Shown piece after piece: positions 24,590 to 37,600 of a stretch of 64,000 nucleotides of DNA. The notes under the pieces were generated by a model that was given only the letters and a program-made list of their open reading frames with translations, was not told the DNA's origin and did no database searches. Position 1 is the stretch's first letter. Each line of letters opens with the position of its first letter. Source of the stretch: Mesodorylaimus sp. YZB2_4 (Eukaryota; Nematoda; Enoplea; Dorylaimida; Dorylaimidae); assembly GCA_030248295.1 (NCBI GenBank), contig JASANH010001518.1:310001-374000 (forward strand), given 5' to 3'. The position numbers were made by a program, and so were the translations under genes.

Positions 24590-27500
24590 ATGTCCACCGA
24601 GTCGTTGGCCGTGTGCTTATATTCGGCGGACGTATGGACTGGGGATATACCGTCTGGAGAGGACCAAGTGCGAGGTGGACGCAGATGCAATACGCTACGA
24701 CGTGCGAGTTTCGAGGGAAAGTTGGAAACGAATGAAAGTGGGCACGAAGACGAGGATGAATTTAATGATGAGCAGAATCACGGCGGGTTTTTATGGCGGA
24801 ACATTACTGGTTTATGCTCGTTTTTATGGCGCGCCCTCTTGACTCAAACGTCGCTACTGTCCAGATCGTTGTTCGGTCGCAGAGACCGTTATATCGCCGT
24901 CCATCAAGATCATACACCACGAATTCGACCGGTCGACTTGGCTGACTATTCGTTCGTGGAGTCATCGTTGCCAATGTCGACTGGTACGTCGCCCGTGGCC
25001 AGTAAGTTAGGAATGCTACCGTAAATTATTGTTTCGATAAGGCTATTTGTCAAGTTTTATTGCTTTTGGAAGTAGGTTGTGAAAGGAACATGGAGAAGAC
25101 GCGTAACCTTGCCCTGAAAACGGGATTTCGTACAGCAGATGATATTTGTTTTTGATTAGTCAGCTAAGCTCCTTATTTCAATTGGAATCGGGATCGCTAT
25201 TGTTGGCATAATGTTTGTTTTTCTTTCAAGATCGTGAATAATGGCTGTTTGGCTGGAATCGCTCGACAATTCCTAAGGCTCTTGCCGGCCGAGATGGGGA
25301 CGAGTGGGGAAGGAGGTGGGAGGAGGGTAAGGGGAGTGTATGATCCGTTTCGATCGACGAGGGGGAAGTGATCTGGAGTGTGCTGAACCATGATCGTACT
25401 GGTAGGTCGCGGTGAAAGGGCGTGCCGACGAGGATGTTTGATAAGAGCCCTGCCCTGGTTCATAACAACGGGTTGGCTCTTTTGTCAAAATATGCTTATG
25501 TATAAATTTTGGTGGCGCTTTCGTAAATCGTTGATGGATGGCAAGGATGCCGCCCACTCGTTCTGCTTTGAGGTCTTGCGGCAGCTGCCGGTTGTTGCGA
25601 TTGTGTGCTTAGTGTGTACTTTTTTGACTTGGCTCGAATTCTCACAATGGCTAATGAGTGGAGAATGATATTTTTTGCAACCACCTCGTAAGGATCAGGC
25701 GGAGTTGTGCCGGGTGGCGTGCGGGGCTCGACTCAAGTGCTTGTTCTGTTGGGCCGAAGATGCGTGGCAGGGGCTAGATTCTTTCTCGTTCAGGTGTCGA
25801 GGACGTTACGTTTGGTGGCGGACGTTGCGAGAACTCTAACGAGCTAGTGCGTAAATACCGCCGACGAAGCGTCGGTTGTTAAATTGTGCCTTTGTGGCTC
25901 GTTTCGTGGACACTACGTACGAGACAACGTTCGTTCATCGGCGAAGAACTAGAAAGTTTTTTGTTGGTGTTTTATGCGAGGCAGGGTGACAGTGGACTTC
26001 TGTATTGGCACTTCCACTTGTGAAGATTTTGGCGGTGGTCGGCTCGAATTCCAATCATGTCCACGCGGCTAAGTTATCGAACCACTTCGTCCGCTGCGTC
26101 ACCATCGTACGGTTTTCATTATTCAAATTATGGCACTAGTGGGAGTAGATCGGGCACTGGTGACAGTGCTATGACAAGATCTTACACGTCTCGAGCTGGA
26201 AGTGGTAGTCATTTCTCGGCTTCTAGTGGCGCTGGTGCAAGTAGCTCTGGTAGTCCCTCGTCTTATGTCAAGCATCGTATCTCTTATCTCTCGTCTTTGC
26301 CTCCAACGTCCTCTTCCTCAAAGAATTCCTTGGCTCATGGTAAGGAGTTTGAGAACGGAGCTGACTTAGGAGCTCTGCTTGGAGGCTTAGGAGCTCTGCC
26401 TGGTAAAAGTTTGTCTAGACTGAACTCTGGTGACTTGAGTTTGTGCTGAATCTGGGACTTTTTTAGCTGCAAATGGTCGCCCGGGATCTTCATCTGGACG
26501 AGCGATCAATGGTATTCCGAGTGCGTCTAGTGCAGTTGCATCTCCAACTTCGGCAACGCCTCGTCAGCAAAACACCCAACGGAAGTCTCCCGCTGCTAGT
26601 GGCAGAGAGGACACACGCCTGAAAGAATTGGAGACACAAGCGGAACAGCTGAAAATAGCCAAGGAACGATTATGCAATAGCGCTAAAGGATTTGAAGCGC
26701 TCAGCGTTCTGATTCGATATTACGTGGAAAAGGTAAGTGGCTGGTGGCCGAGTGTGGATGACAGAGTTGTGAAAAGGCGTTTTGTTGAAGGTTATACCCT
26801 CTTGCCATTCCAATCTTAGTAAAGCTAATACAGAGCTCGACGCTATGAAGCACCGTACGGGTACGTGGCTATGATTTGACTAAGAGTTGGACTAAGAGCA
26901 TGAATCCGCGGTTTTCAGATGAATTGACGAAGGCCAACGAAAACTTGCAAACGGAGAAGCGTCAGATAAGCGAGGCACAGGCGAAAGCGTTGGAAGAACT
27001 GTGTCGTGACTATGAACAAAAGGTGAAGAAGTTGGAGACCGATTTGCGCTCCAACTATGAACAGAAGACGAACGAACGTAAGCTGCTTTTGACTCTCGGC
27101 TAGGATAGACCTTAAAGAATTGTATTTCAAGAGAGGTTATGCGGTGGCAGTTTATTGGTCTTGGTTGGCTTGTCAGGTTCTAGTCAGACGCTCTTTTTTA
27201 AGTCTGAATAGACAGACTTGTTGGCCTTTATACCCCAGGATTTCACTTTCGAGTGATTTACTACCCTGGTGCTCAAATGAAAAAGCAGCTCACAAACGTA
27301 GTATGTTTTTCTTTTTAGTTATGTCTCGCCATGGTCAGGAGCTAACAAAAATTCATGACGAAAACGCGCGGGAGCGTAATCGTCTGAACGAGGACTTTGA
27401 GCGAAAACAAAAAGCGGAAACGGAGCGCTTCGAAGCGAAAATCGTTTCGCTACAGGAACAGCACGGCAGGGAAGTCGCTGGTAAATGCTAGTGTGTTTTT

Positions 27501-29112
27501 TGTGGCATATGGTGAACTTATGGAGTGCCATGTTTTATTTGCCCTTAGATCTGAAAGCGCTACACCAAAATGTAGCTGACGATCTCTTGCGTCGTTTCGA
27601 AGAAGAAAGGACGGCCATGAGTTTCAAAATGGACGAACTGCATAAGCTATGCGATCGGTACAAGATAGAGGCGAGGCAATTGGAAGAGACATTGATGAAG
27701 GACACAGAAAAGAAGATGTCGGCTGTTTCTGAGCGCTTCAGTACGTATCAAAACGAAATCGACAGTCTGCGGGCCGTCATGGAAATGAAGAACAAGGAAA
27801 TGCATGAGCTACGCAACAAATGCTCGGTATTGGAGAAGGAATTGGAGGAGTTGCCGAAATGCAAAACGAAGATCGCGTTATTGGAACAAAAGAATGCCGA
27901 GCTGAAAGAAGCGTTGGACTTGAAGAAACAAGCGGAGAAGCTGTTTTATCAGCAGCATTCGGAGTTGTTGCAAAGTTGCGAGCGTGAACGGGAACGTAGT
28001 CAACGTCTGAGCATGGACAAGGAACAGCTGGAATTCAAATTGCAAAAGTTGCTGATGTCGCAATCAGCTTACGAGACACCCATGGGCAGAATATCGAGCG
28101 ACGAGTCAGAAACGGATGCTGCCGCTGGTCGATCTAGGACAGCACCGAGGGGCGGACAAAGCGCTGCGGTTCTCAAAGACAAACCTATGTCGCAGTCGCT
28201 GATACAAATATACGCCGAGAGTAGTCCGTGGTCGCCCCGTTCGGCATCGCGAACTGGCCAGCATCACCACCATGAGAGCAAGGATCTTCCAGTTACAGTT
28301 TATATGGCCGCTCAAGACGGAGATGTGGCAAAGGTGCTGCAGTTCGATGGAGGAGAATGGTAAGATCTGGGCTTATTCAATTGGGGTACACCAGTCTACG
28401 AGGTCTGTCCTACCATTATATGTGCATACAAGGCACATTGAATGGCAGATGCTTCAGCACTGCAGAGTCCAGAACGAGAACAGAAGTCCCATGGTCTTTA
28501 CTTTTTAGCTCACCTGGAAAAGTCAAGGACGGTGCTGGCAAAGCGACGGCCCATTCGTCGAGTGATTCGTTATCGTCACCCCAGACACCGCCGCGGGGAG
28601 CAAAGAGTGTTGACAAAGTTTCTTCCCCAACTCGTCGGATTTCTCCGCTTCGACGACGCAATGTCTCGATGAGCGCTGGCGTGGCGCCGATGCCGGCTAC
28701 TCCAGAGCATCCCGGCGAGCGACTGTCCTCTGAACCACTACCGGATTGCCCAAATTTACCTGGTAAACGATCCGAGTACGACGGCCACGATCCGCAAGAT
28801 CCAGCTCCTCCATACACGGCCATCGAATCGTCGAATACGGGCAAAACGGGATGTCTGACCTCGGCTGTCGGGTGGACGGATAGCGGTGTGTTCACGACGT
28901 CCTGCACATCGGATACGCAAGAAGTTATCACATTCGGGGGCGTCGTGGATCACGATTCGACGACAGCCGTCGTGACGAGCTCCTCGCTGACAACTTCGGC
29001 TGGTGGCGACACGGACAAGCGGCCTGCCCCAGTCGACGCTGTTGCTCCTGGTCACTCTCCAGCTGTAGTCAATGGATGCTCGAAGATTCCTAAGAAAAAC
29101 GGGGCGGCTTGA
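24590..29112 (+). CDS. MTUS: MTUS/ATIP-like microtubule-associated coiled-coil protein, alternative first exons
   Basis: Shared exons: 26467-26732, 26836-26860, 26919-27077, 27319-27480, 27549-28359 and 28509-29112. Two alternative first coding exons feed into 26467 in phase 1: 24590-25001 (MSTESLAV..., about 812 aa total) and 26057-26402 (Ser/Gly-rich MSTRLSYRTTSSAAS..., about 790 aa). The shared part is a long coiled coil containing EIDSLRAVMEMKNKEMHELR, which resembles the MTUS1/MTUS2 (ATIP/TIP150) C-terminal coiled coil (…LK.VLEMKN..IHE…), then LLEQKNAELKEAL and KEQLEFKLQKLL. Family members bind microtubules and end-binding proteins. The tail after the coiled coil is Ser/Pro/Thr-rich with SPTRR and SPLRR sites. 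Alternative promoters giving different N-termini on a common coiled coil are also typical of human MTUS1. One junction is weak: after 26732 the best acceptor (26819) gives an in-frame stop, and an open frame needs the poor acceptor at 26835. MTUS identity is from remembered family patterns; a generic CLIP-type coiled coil is the alternative. Confidence 0.7.
26057..26402 (+). CDS. MTUS: Alternative first coding exon of the MTUS-like gene (short isoform)
   Basis: Begins ATGTCCACG and encodes a 115-residue Ser/Gly/Tyr-rich head (SRSGTGDSAM, SGAGASSSGSPSSY), ending in phase 1 at a GTAAAA donor. This joins the acceptor at 26466 in frame. The upstream alternative exon at 24590 also starts ATGTCCAC, and a separate promoter for each is inferred. 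The low-complexity head lacks any CAP-Gly domain. Confidence 0.6.
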
Positions 29113-32100
29113 ATGGGTCGAGGTTGGCATGACAAGCGTTTTGGGGCATTACAGTGTTTTGATAAGTGATATGGGAATTTATTCTTTGCAGATCCGTCAG
29201 GCTTTATTCTTGTGATTGTGACAATATTTTCTGGGCCCCTATCTCTACAGTATGTATTCAAGGACTGCCAGCCATAGATTATGTGCTTTGATATTCCATA
29301 GCTCCCGAGTAGCTTTGCTTGTGCGCATTTGACGGTGACATGTACTCTTTTGAGTCCAGTTGACTAGCCGACTCGCTTCGATTATGTTTATGCGTTTTAA
29401 AAGGTGACATGCATTTCGGGCGTCACACATGTAGCTATATGTAAGGATTTCAGTGGACTTAGCGCAAGCGCTCGCCTTTGTATTGATGTGTTGTATAAGA
29501 TGATGGTTTCTGACAAGTTATCTGCAGGAATGGTACAGTAAACTGGTTTTTTAGATTTGGGTTTGAGCAAGACCTTGAGCGTGAGCTTCTGGTAGAATCG
29601 AAGGTCAGTGACACGGCCCCACTGGCGCGATTATATGGCCCCTGCCACCAGTGATAGTGGGGCCGTGGTGAGTGAATGGGTCGAACTGGTTGGCAAGTAG
29701 GCACTAGGATGCGGCTTGCTGAGAAGGACCTTGTAGTTGGGCTGGTGTCATTGGTTGGGTGGGTAACTTCGAATCCAGTGCTGTGAAATACATATGCTCT
29801 CATTGCATCGCCCTACTCAACGGTCTTGAACAGGCAGGATGGCTAGTTGGGCTGTCCTAACCATAAGTGCCACGAAATGGCGACACCCGTATTCGTATGG
29901 ATGAACTTGGAGCATACTGTCATTTGGTGCACGTCACCAATATCGCCTATTGAAGTGTAAAGTGAAACCCATTCTGGCAATCTGTTCGTCTAGTCTTGTC
30001 AGCCAGGCTTACGGCCTCCATCTGCCAGCCAAATAGGTCAGTGCGCAAGGATGGTCCAGTAGCGCAATTCGGCATTAGCCACTCTGGCTGGGGCTCTATC
30101 TCGATTGGCCTTGGTCTATGACCCGGGTTGGCAGCGAGCGAGCGAGATAACGAGACGGCGGTGGTCGTTGAAAGGCCTCAACTGGCGCCATGGTTAGCTT
30201 CCTTCTACGGGCATGCTACGTCGAATAATCGATTTGTGACTAGCATGCACGGAGTCTTGCTGGCCTTCCTCGTCTTCCTATGCGTTCAACATGAGAAGGC
30301 GCCTTGGAGCGAAACTGGATTCTAGAGATACATTCAGCCAGTCAACGGCTTGCGCCTGCTCACGTGTCTATTAGACGACGTTTACCTCAAACACCGTCCG
30401 TTTATTCTACTATTTTTTATCTTCTTACTGTACTGTTAGCTTTGGCTCATTATTGCTATTTTTGTCTAAAACCAACGCGCCTTTGTGGACGGAGAAATGG
30501 CTGCAAGGTTAGTGCGCCTTTATAGATATCCTCTTGAGGGGCAGATTACGCAGTGCATGAATGTTTACCATTGTTGCCTCGAGGAAATATTGATTCTAGC
30601 TTTGGATTGGGATGCGGACTGCTCGTTGACGAAGACTGCGGCGAGTCTTTGATATTCTAGTGATCTCGCATTACCCGTGGGCCTTGATGGGCTGTGATTG
30701 GCGAACCCAGGGTGTCCCTCTTAACTTGTGGTATGTCCCCGACATCTACTCATTCGGTATCGAGTCCATCATTTGATTGACGGTCGAGGTCACATCTGAG
30801 GGTTGTGTATGTAGCAGCATCAGCGCTGACGTAAGTAACTGTAATACCAGTATGATGTAGTCAGATAGTCTGTTTGATCAAACGTCAAACATGATATCTG
30901 AGTGGGTCGCTCGCTACCTGTTCGCACATTCCCACGCATTGTGGTCGTCAGTCAAGGCCGTATCCAACTTTATTTTGCTGCAGCAAGAAAGTGACTGGGA
31001 CTGCCAGGTATGCACAGCCTCATGTGTGTGGACATGACCGTTTTGACTTTTGACTCGAAGTCGTGACTTTCTTATGCAGTCAGGTCGGGTCGCATCACAT
31101 CGATCAATTTCATCACATTATTACGTCAAGGCTCACAGACTAGGCTAGAAGGACAGAGACCACCCGTCCTACTAGCCATATTCTTCGTTATGCCTTATCT
31201 TCGCTGACACTTTACAACAAACATTAGAGCACCAACTCGGCACATAAATGCAGCACTTGACTCAATTTTTCTCCCCAGTTTCTACTACGCATATCTCATA
31301 AACCGTCACTTACCCTCCAGCTAGGATGTCTTCATCATTCCTCCAAAAAAACCAACTTCCAAACTTCCATTTCGAGTGTCATTCCAACCCGACCTCAAAA
31401 CAACTTCATTTTTTAAATGACTCTATTATGTAATCGCGAGAGTCCTCCGAAAAAACTTCATGGGCGAGTGTTTTTGTGAGTGAATGCGCGTTTGTCGAGG
31501 CGTCACCTTGACTTGGTTTAAGAGTAGGCATACCCAACTTCATTTTCTCGCCTCCCACATTGTATATTCCACAATGGACCCCGTTTGAAAATTTTCGTAA
31601 TCGTTTCATGTCAGTGGCGCCAAGGACAAAGTTTTCGCAAATCGTCAGCCAATCCCACTTTGCCTCAGGCCATGTTGGCATGAACATCGTTCACTCATTC
31701 CATTTCGTACCCTTCTACTTTATATCATTCAATTTTCCCAGGCTAGGCAGTCTTTATGAACCGATATCTGGCCCGGCCTGAGCTCGATTAGTATTCAAAA
31801 AATTTATTGTTAGGAAAAATTGGACTGGCTCGATTTGCATTTTGGGAACGGCCTTGAAAAACGTGCTCTTCATGTCCTCGCCAGTTCTGGAAAGCTAACA
31901 ATGACAGCCCTATTTGCGCATCGAGCTGTCTTTGCGAACGGCCCGATTGCTGCCCTGCTAGGCGTGAATAGACTCGACTGGCGGCTTCTAGGATTCGGAT
32001 GTTACATTTTTTGAGATCTAAGGTTGGCGGTTGTATTCTATTTTTATTCAATCACAAGACACGATTTGTTTTCGTCGATTCCTGTGACGCAACTGGCTTG

Positions 32101-34637
32101 GCAGCTGTACAGAATGCCTAAAACTAACGATAAGCTCACCTCGGCCCGATGGTGTAGGCAACGAAGTTTGCTCCCTTTTTGCATACCTCGTCAATATTTA
32201 CCGAATGGAAACTCGAGCATGGTCTATTCGAACTTGCATCGACGCCTTGTCGAGTGTGGACTTGAACGCACAAAGGCTAGTTGATGATAATGATGATGAT
32301 CGCCTCTTCCGGCCTGTAACCATGGACTTGGTGAAAGCCAGAGTGGACTCCGTTACGACTAAATAAGGTTATCGACCGAGTGTGCGCTGAAATTCTTTTG
32401 AAATTTATGCGGATCACGTCCGAGTGGACGAAACAGTAAATTGCGGTCATTCGCCGTCCACCAGCCCCGTGTGCTGGACACGAACAACAAGCGTTCTCCG
32501 TCAACCTGGACTAGTCTACGTCAGCTGGTCTCGACCTGCACCGTAAACTATACGCCAGTAGGCGTTTTCAATTCTAAATTGAACACACTGAACGCATTCA
32601 CTTGGACACTGGCCATCCAGACTTGCATATTTACGTGCAGACTGATGCCCAATGCGCGTTATTGCTGGCTTCATTGACGTAAAATCGTTGTTGCATGTAG
32701 CCAATGGGGATAAAGCAGGAAATGAACAGCCGTCTCGAGCTTTCGCTCGATGGACATTCGAGTGGACAGCGGCCAGCACGAGGAGTCGCCATTAGTCGCT
32801 AACTGAAAATTTCAAGTCCTCTAAACCTGTTTTGATCCTTCGAACTGTTTCGAAAACATGTTGGAACCGTATTTTTTATATTTGGAGGAGAATCGGGTCA
32901 CTCCAGTCGAAGTGAAGGTCAGTGGTCCGACTGAAATTCGCGGGTGCAAGAGAATAGCTAGGCTGCTAGGTTGAAGCTGTGGGCAGGGAAATGATCTCTG
33001 GGCAAAGTGAGGCCATGGGCGTAATGGAGCAATTATTTATACCCTGATATGCACCAGGGCCTCCAAAGTTTTTCTGGAAAGCATCTGGAAAGAAGCAGCA
33101 GATGGTTGCTGATAATGGCGTAGTTTCATACTGGTCCTGCAGCCTGCAGAGCGACCGGCATGGCTCTGCAATACTTACAGTTGTTAGGTCGTCAATCGAA
33201 GCCACCCCAAAATGTCGTTTATCTTGTGCAGGCAGCGCCTGCTTTTTAAGCATTTGATAAATTATTTGCAGGACACGCCTAATTTTCACGAGTGCATGGC
33301 CTTGCCTAAGCCTCCCGGTTGTCCCCATGATCACCTTGTGCAGCGGCTGGGCCTCGGCTTTCACTGGCCTTGGACTCTTCCTGCACTCCTAATCCATGCT
33401 TATTCCATTTCCATTTACGGTTCGCCTCTGAATCAAACGCAAACATTGTCAATCGTGCAAACAAGCCAGTGCATGTGTTTACAATGATAAGACACCCGTG
33501 CTAGACGGTTCGTCGCCCAGGCGTCTAGCTTGGTTTGGCTCGTCTTTCCAGCTTGTACCAAGTGTGTTCATGGAGTGTCTTTGTGTACAAATACGGGTCG
33601 GCCGCCGTCCGTGGTACGCTTCGTGTCCATAGTACAGCACGGAACGGTACCAATGTGGATTCTGCTGTTTTTTGCTCATCACGCCCTCGTATTTATTACA
33701 TTTGATATGCGTGACTAGTCGTGCAGACAAACCGCACGGACCTACTGCTGACGAGCGTTGTCGGCTGGCTGTGATCTGGGCCCGATCGTAAACCATTTCG
33801 ACAAAGTGGGTGGTTGTTACACGTAGAAAAGTTTAGGACCTACTTCATTTTTTGCATCCTTTTTCGGCGGGATGGTTATGAAAAGTGGGAAGAGCGGGTG
33901 GCCAGCCATAGATACCATTATCTATAGGACGACCGAAATTGGGACCTAAAAATACAGCCGGCTACTAGGTCCTATTTTATGCGCCTACTTGTCAAAAGGG
34001 TCTTGATTGCTTTTTATCCCTTTACTGGTCCTGGTGCCCGCTCAACCATGCTTATCTGAGCTTATAAATTTTGGCCGTAATCGAATCCACATACAATCAG
34101 GTAGTACCTATTGCTTGGAGCTAGCTCTAGAATTCCAAAGCGGGGCATTGGGTTAACGATGCTTCGTGCAATCAATCGGGGTGATAAGATGTGTGCCCAT
34201 CTAAGGTGCACTTTGGCACTGACTGCCGTGCACTTTCAGTTTTTGTGATGATTCAAGTGAGACAAGTTTTTGTGTTGTCTTGTTGTTGGTATGTGAACTG
34301 GTCCCATCAATCGCGCTCTGCTGGCTTCGATAGGCTTTTACGTTCTGGCGGTTTGGAATCTTTTGAAGCGCGCCTAGGTAAATAGTGGAGGTGAGCGAGA
34401 TTTTTCTGGCGTCTCCGGTGAAGAGTTTGAAGTAGAACCGGAAACTGGCCTGATGCATATTCTAGTGTGGCTCTGAGGCCAAGATAAATTCCGGTTGCGC
34501 GTAGTGATGGACGTTTTTACACGTCGTTAGTCTTTTACTCTGCTCGTTTTCAAGTACACCTTTTGAGTTGAACCTCTCAATCGCATGTCTCGATGCTCAT
34601 AAAACCGGCTATTGAATACACACCAGGCGAGATCGGA
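29113..34637. other. Gene-poor 5.5-kb interval
   Basis: No exon series, RNA gene or clear transposon is seen. A 93-codon ATG frame at 31406-31687 (minus), beginning MFMPTWPEAK, has balanced composition but no recognised domain and no splice partners. Because TRIM-NHL begins near 34.6 kb, this stretch may hold its promoter and untranslated exons. Confidence 0.4.
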
Positions 34638-37600
34638 ATGGAGACCCGTTCGAGGTCTCATTATGATCCGTTAGATGAGGCTGTGTGCACGGGTATGTTT
34701 CAGGGTTCTTTAAGGAATCCATTTTTGGTGGGAAGATTTCTGCGTGCAAATAAGGTTATTGGTTCGTGACCCACAAAAGGAGCCGCTAGTTGCAGGGGAT
34801 CGTTACACTGACAGTACTTTTCAGATTGACGCAGGGCCAATGGCGACTATTACGGGCCAAGAAGGAACGACCTGCACAACGGTCGGCAACATTCGATTGC
34901 GATTCGCGTCATTGAACAGTAATTTCGATTCGGCCTACAGTTCGGACGAGTCGCCGACGTTGATCAGTCCTCTGCGGTGTGGTCGCTGTCGTACGATCCC
35001 AGCTCAGGCCGTCGATCGACGTCGCCTGCCTTGTGGTCATTTCTTCTGTGCTCCTTGCTCAACTTCTTCCACACCCGATCATTCTTTGACTCTATATTGC
35101 CCACTTTGCGGTGATCAAAGTATTGCGCCCTACGAGACCGACACTTGTTGCATGACCACTCGTCCGCCCATTCACACAATGCTCGCCAATGTAATACCTG
35201 AGGAGGAGGGAAGGCAGACGGTCAAAGAAGCATGGACCCGTCTGCAGACATTCTCCGAGGCGTGCAGGCGTCGAATCGATGACGTGAATCGTGATCGACG
35301 ATTCCATTCGCCCACTCGCTCCTCAGACACGGTATCCAATATATCCGAGTGGGAAGAACTAGAAGACAGTTTGACCACTGTTGTAACTTTGTTGAAAAAG
35401 CAGGAAACCAACGACAGGACAAAACGAATTCTGGCCGACCTGCGCACTTACGAGAATCGATTGCAGAATATCCTGTCGCGTTTGAATTCCCCCGATGCCT
35501 CGCCCGAAGAAGCCGAAGGTTGGCGAAGGTCATTCTCCGATGCAAAGTCCATCCTTCGCACTTTATCGACCAGGGCAAAATTGGAATCTCAGAGGTTAGA
35601 GAACGAGCAAAAGCCTTGGGCGGCGAGGAGGACCACCTTGGCTTCCGTAAGCAACGGGGCATTGGCCGATACTTACGCCATGCTGAACGGTATCGGCGCC
35701 CCTTCTAGCAGCTCCCCCCAATCGCCTTGGACTATCTCAGTGAGCGGCGAAGGAGCGACAAGATGTCGTCGAAATGCAAAGAACAGTTTGACAGTGACTG
35801 CCAAAAAAGCCAGTGGTGACCCTGTCCATTTGGACCGCTCCCATTTGGCAGCCTATATTGTGTCAGCGTCGTCTGGAAAACGTGCGGCGGTGGTGGCAGT
35901 CCGAGAGACGTCTTCTCCTGGCACTTACGAGCTGACCTATTACGTAAATCGAGAAGGGGCTTATCACTTGGTGATTAAGTTCGCGGGGCAGCACATTGGC
36001 GGCAGTCCCTTCCCCATTCGATGCGCTGGTGACGACAGTGGATATTACTATTACAATGGCACCCGCACAAGTGCTTGCAGCGTGCACTCGAGTGGCCCAC
36101 TGAGCGGATCGAGAGCAGCCTCTGGATCATCGGGGGGTATGGGACGAGGCAGCAGTGTGGGCATTGGCAGGAGAACAACTACGACCACGTTCAGTAGTGG
36201 TCCGAGTAGAACTCAGAGCAAGTCTCCCAGCCGACGTCGTGTCCCCATCGAGGACGATATGCTCATGTTATGCGGTTCACACGGACGCAGTTTCGGACAG
36301 TTCTCCAACCCTCAGGGTATCTGTTGCACACCCGACGGTCGTGTGATCGTGGCCGACAGTAACAACCAATGCGTACAAGTCTTCGATCTCCAAACGGGCG
36401 ACTGTAAACTGCGCTTTGGTAAACGAGGTCGATCAGCTGGCGAATTACAGCGACCAACTGGTGTGGCCGTACTGCCCACATCTGGTAACATCCTGGTTGC
36501 TGATTACGATAACCGCTGGGTCAGTGTACACGATCCCAACGGCAAATACCTGGGTCGATTCGGCTGTGGCAAGTTGTTGGGTCCACGTGGCATCGCCATC
36601 GATCGCGACGATCACGTCATCCTCGTGGATAACAAGGCGAGCACGATACTAGTCTACGATTTGCACAAACTAAAGTTCTCGCATCAATTCGGATCGAGGG
36701 GTGATCGACTGGAACAACTGGCAGGGCCGCATTACTGTGCCGTTAATCCGTTGAGTAATTATTTGTATTTGACCGATTTCCATCATCATTGTGTCAAAGT
36801 GTTCGATTGCCGAGGTGGCTTCCAGTTCGCATTTGGATCGCTGGGAGAAGGCAATGGTCAATTCCAAGCTCCGACTGGGATCGCCATTGATCATAATCAG
36901 AATGTGCTGGTCGCCGATTGGGGAAATAGCCGAATACAGGTACGTGCCACGTGTGACAGTGACAGTCAGGACAATTCTACAGTACGGGAAATACCCAGTT
37001 GCGCCGCTTACAAGTTGCGCCGTTCGGATTGCGCCGTTTCACTTGCGCCGTTTCCTGATTGCGCCGTTTTGTGTTGCGCCAATTCATAATTGCACCGCTT
37101 TGAGTTGCGCTTGTCACTAATTGCGCTGATTTCTCAGGTTGGATTGAAACCTCTCTGGGCCCGGCATCGAACGATCCAACCCTAGGTCTGGATGCCGATC
37201 CGATTCGGCCAATCCGCTCCAAAAGAATTTAGATTGATGGGGATGACGCACCAGTACTTGGCACTGCGTCCTCACCAACCTGCTCTGTTTCCTCGCTGTC
37301 ACTCTGTCAGTCCACTCTAAAGGACGAAGGGAGGAGAAAGCAGCTGAGCCTAAAGTGGGACTGAATGCTATTTTGAGAGAAAAAAACGGGATTTTCTCAT
37401 CATAGTATGCCACACCTTATCATTCTTCGGCAGATACAGAGCGTAAAATTTCACTTGCCGATCCGGCCGATCCAGCGGTCGGATCGGAACGGATCGGGAA
37501 CCGATCAACCCCTCGGATCGCTCCGGCCGGATCGGTCAATGCTGGCTCTGGGCCGCAAAGATTCGTGATCAGTGCTCATACTGTGGGTATGAGCACTGAT

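Noticed and set aside
24590-24842. A second CAP-Gly domain downstream of the first, as in CLIP-170
   Set aside because: No GVELDE, GKNDG or RYF...GIFAP elements occur in any frame there.
31406-31687. 93-codon ATG frame (MFMPTWPEAK...) as a small gene
   Set aside because: Composition is plausible but there is no domain, splice or promoter support.
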